64,000 nt of DNA from Halichoerus grypus (taxonomy: Eukaryota; Chordata; Mammalia; Carnivora; Phocidae). A model generated the notes under the pieces. It saw only the letters and a program-made list of their open reading frames with translations, was not told the origin of the DNA and searched no databases. The stretch lies in assembly GCF_964656455.1 (NCBI RefSeq), contig NC_135716.1, forward strand, positions 107,230,389-107,294,388. Direction: 5' to 3'. Made by a program: the position numbers and the translations under genes. Below, piece after piece: positions 63,931-64,000 of the stretch. Positions within the stretch are counted from its first letter, which is position 1; the number at the start of each line of letters is the position of its first letter.

Positions 63931-64000
63931 AAGGAATTGTTGTGAATATTCAGTGAAGAAGTGAATGTACTTAAATTATCAATACTTTACAGGAAGGAAA

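Overview
This window is vertebrate nuclear DNA and very probably comes from a carnivoran mammal. It is AT-rich and intron-dominated. It carries twelve full or near-full tRNA-derived CAN SINEs, recognisable by the head 'gcacctgggtggctcag' and the 'aaataaataaaatctt' tail, and these are confined to Carnivora. It also has short carnivore LINE-1 3' ends and a background of old mammalian repeats (L2, MIR, MER5A, MLT1, L1M). No young canid-type SINE subfamily is evident and the LINE-1 3' ends look like those of bears, seals or weasels, so I lean towards a caniform of the arctoid group. That last step is inference.

Only one gene is supported: DPYD (dihydropyrimidine dehydrogenase, the first and rate-limiting enzyme of uracil/thymine breakdown), on the plus strand. 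Two internal coding exons are present. Exon 12 (14144-14328, 185 bp, residues 448-508 in human numbering) ends the second half of the FAD domain. Exon 13 (39876-40091, 216 bp, residues 509-580) opens the FMN-binding TIM barrel. Both have intact splice sites, matching phase and no stops, so the gene looks functional. The rest is intron: the 3' part of intron 11 (1-14143), all of intron 12 (14329-39875, 25547 bp) and the 5' part of intron 13 (40092-64000).

Layout: 1-14 kb holds old repeats (L2, MIR, an L1M-like family), two CAN SINEs and a small palindromic DNA transposon. 14-24 kb has an unassigned GC-richer patch (15.3-16 kb), an L2, MIRs and four CAN SINEs clustered at 19.4-23.5 kb. 23.5-27 kb is poor in recognisable repeats and contains one splice-flanked open segment (25329-25498) that could be a cryptic exon. 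28-31.5 kb holds a locally duplicated segment and two minus-strand LTRs, one of them an MLT1 with perfect 5-bp target duplications. 33-38 kb holds a MER5A split by a CAN SINE, another SINE and several microsatellites. After exon 13 there is an (AT)n tract, then about 2.7 kb almost free of repeats. A LINE-1 stub follows at 43 kb, then a MaLR-like LTR pair around a SINE (45-47 kb), nested L2/SINE/L1 (47-48.2 kb), a homeodomain-site cluster (54.6 kb), an L1M segment (57.1-57.7 kb), a large L1M-like repeat (58.5-59.4 kb), and a repeat-poor stretch (61.1-63.3 kb) that includes an old amniote-repeat-like element.

I found no bacterial-type system, CRISPR array, RNA gene or second protein-coding gene. 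The points most worth checking are the candidate cryptic exon, the TAATTA cluster, the amniote-repeat-like element, the three-copy local duplication and the palindromic transposon.
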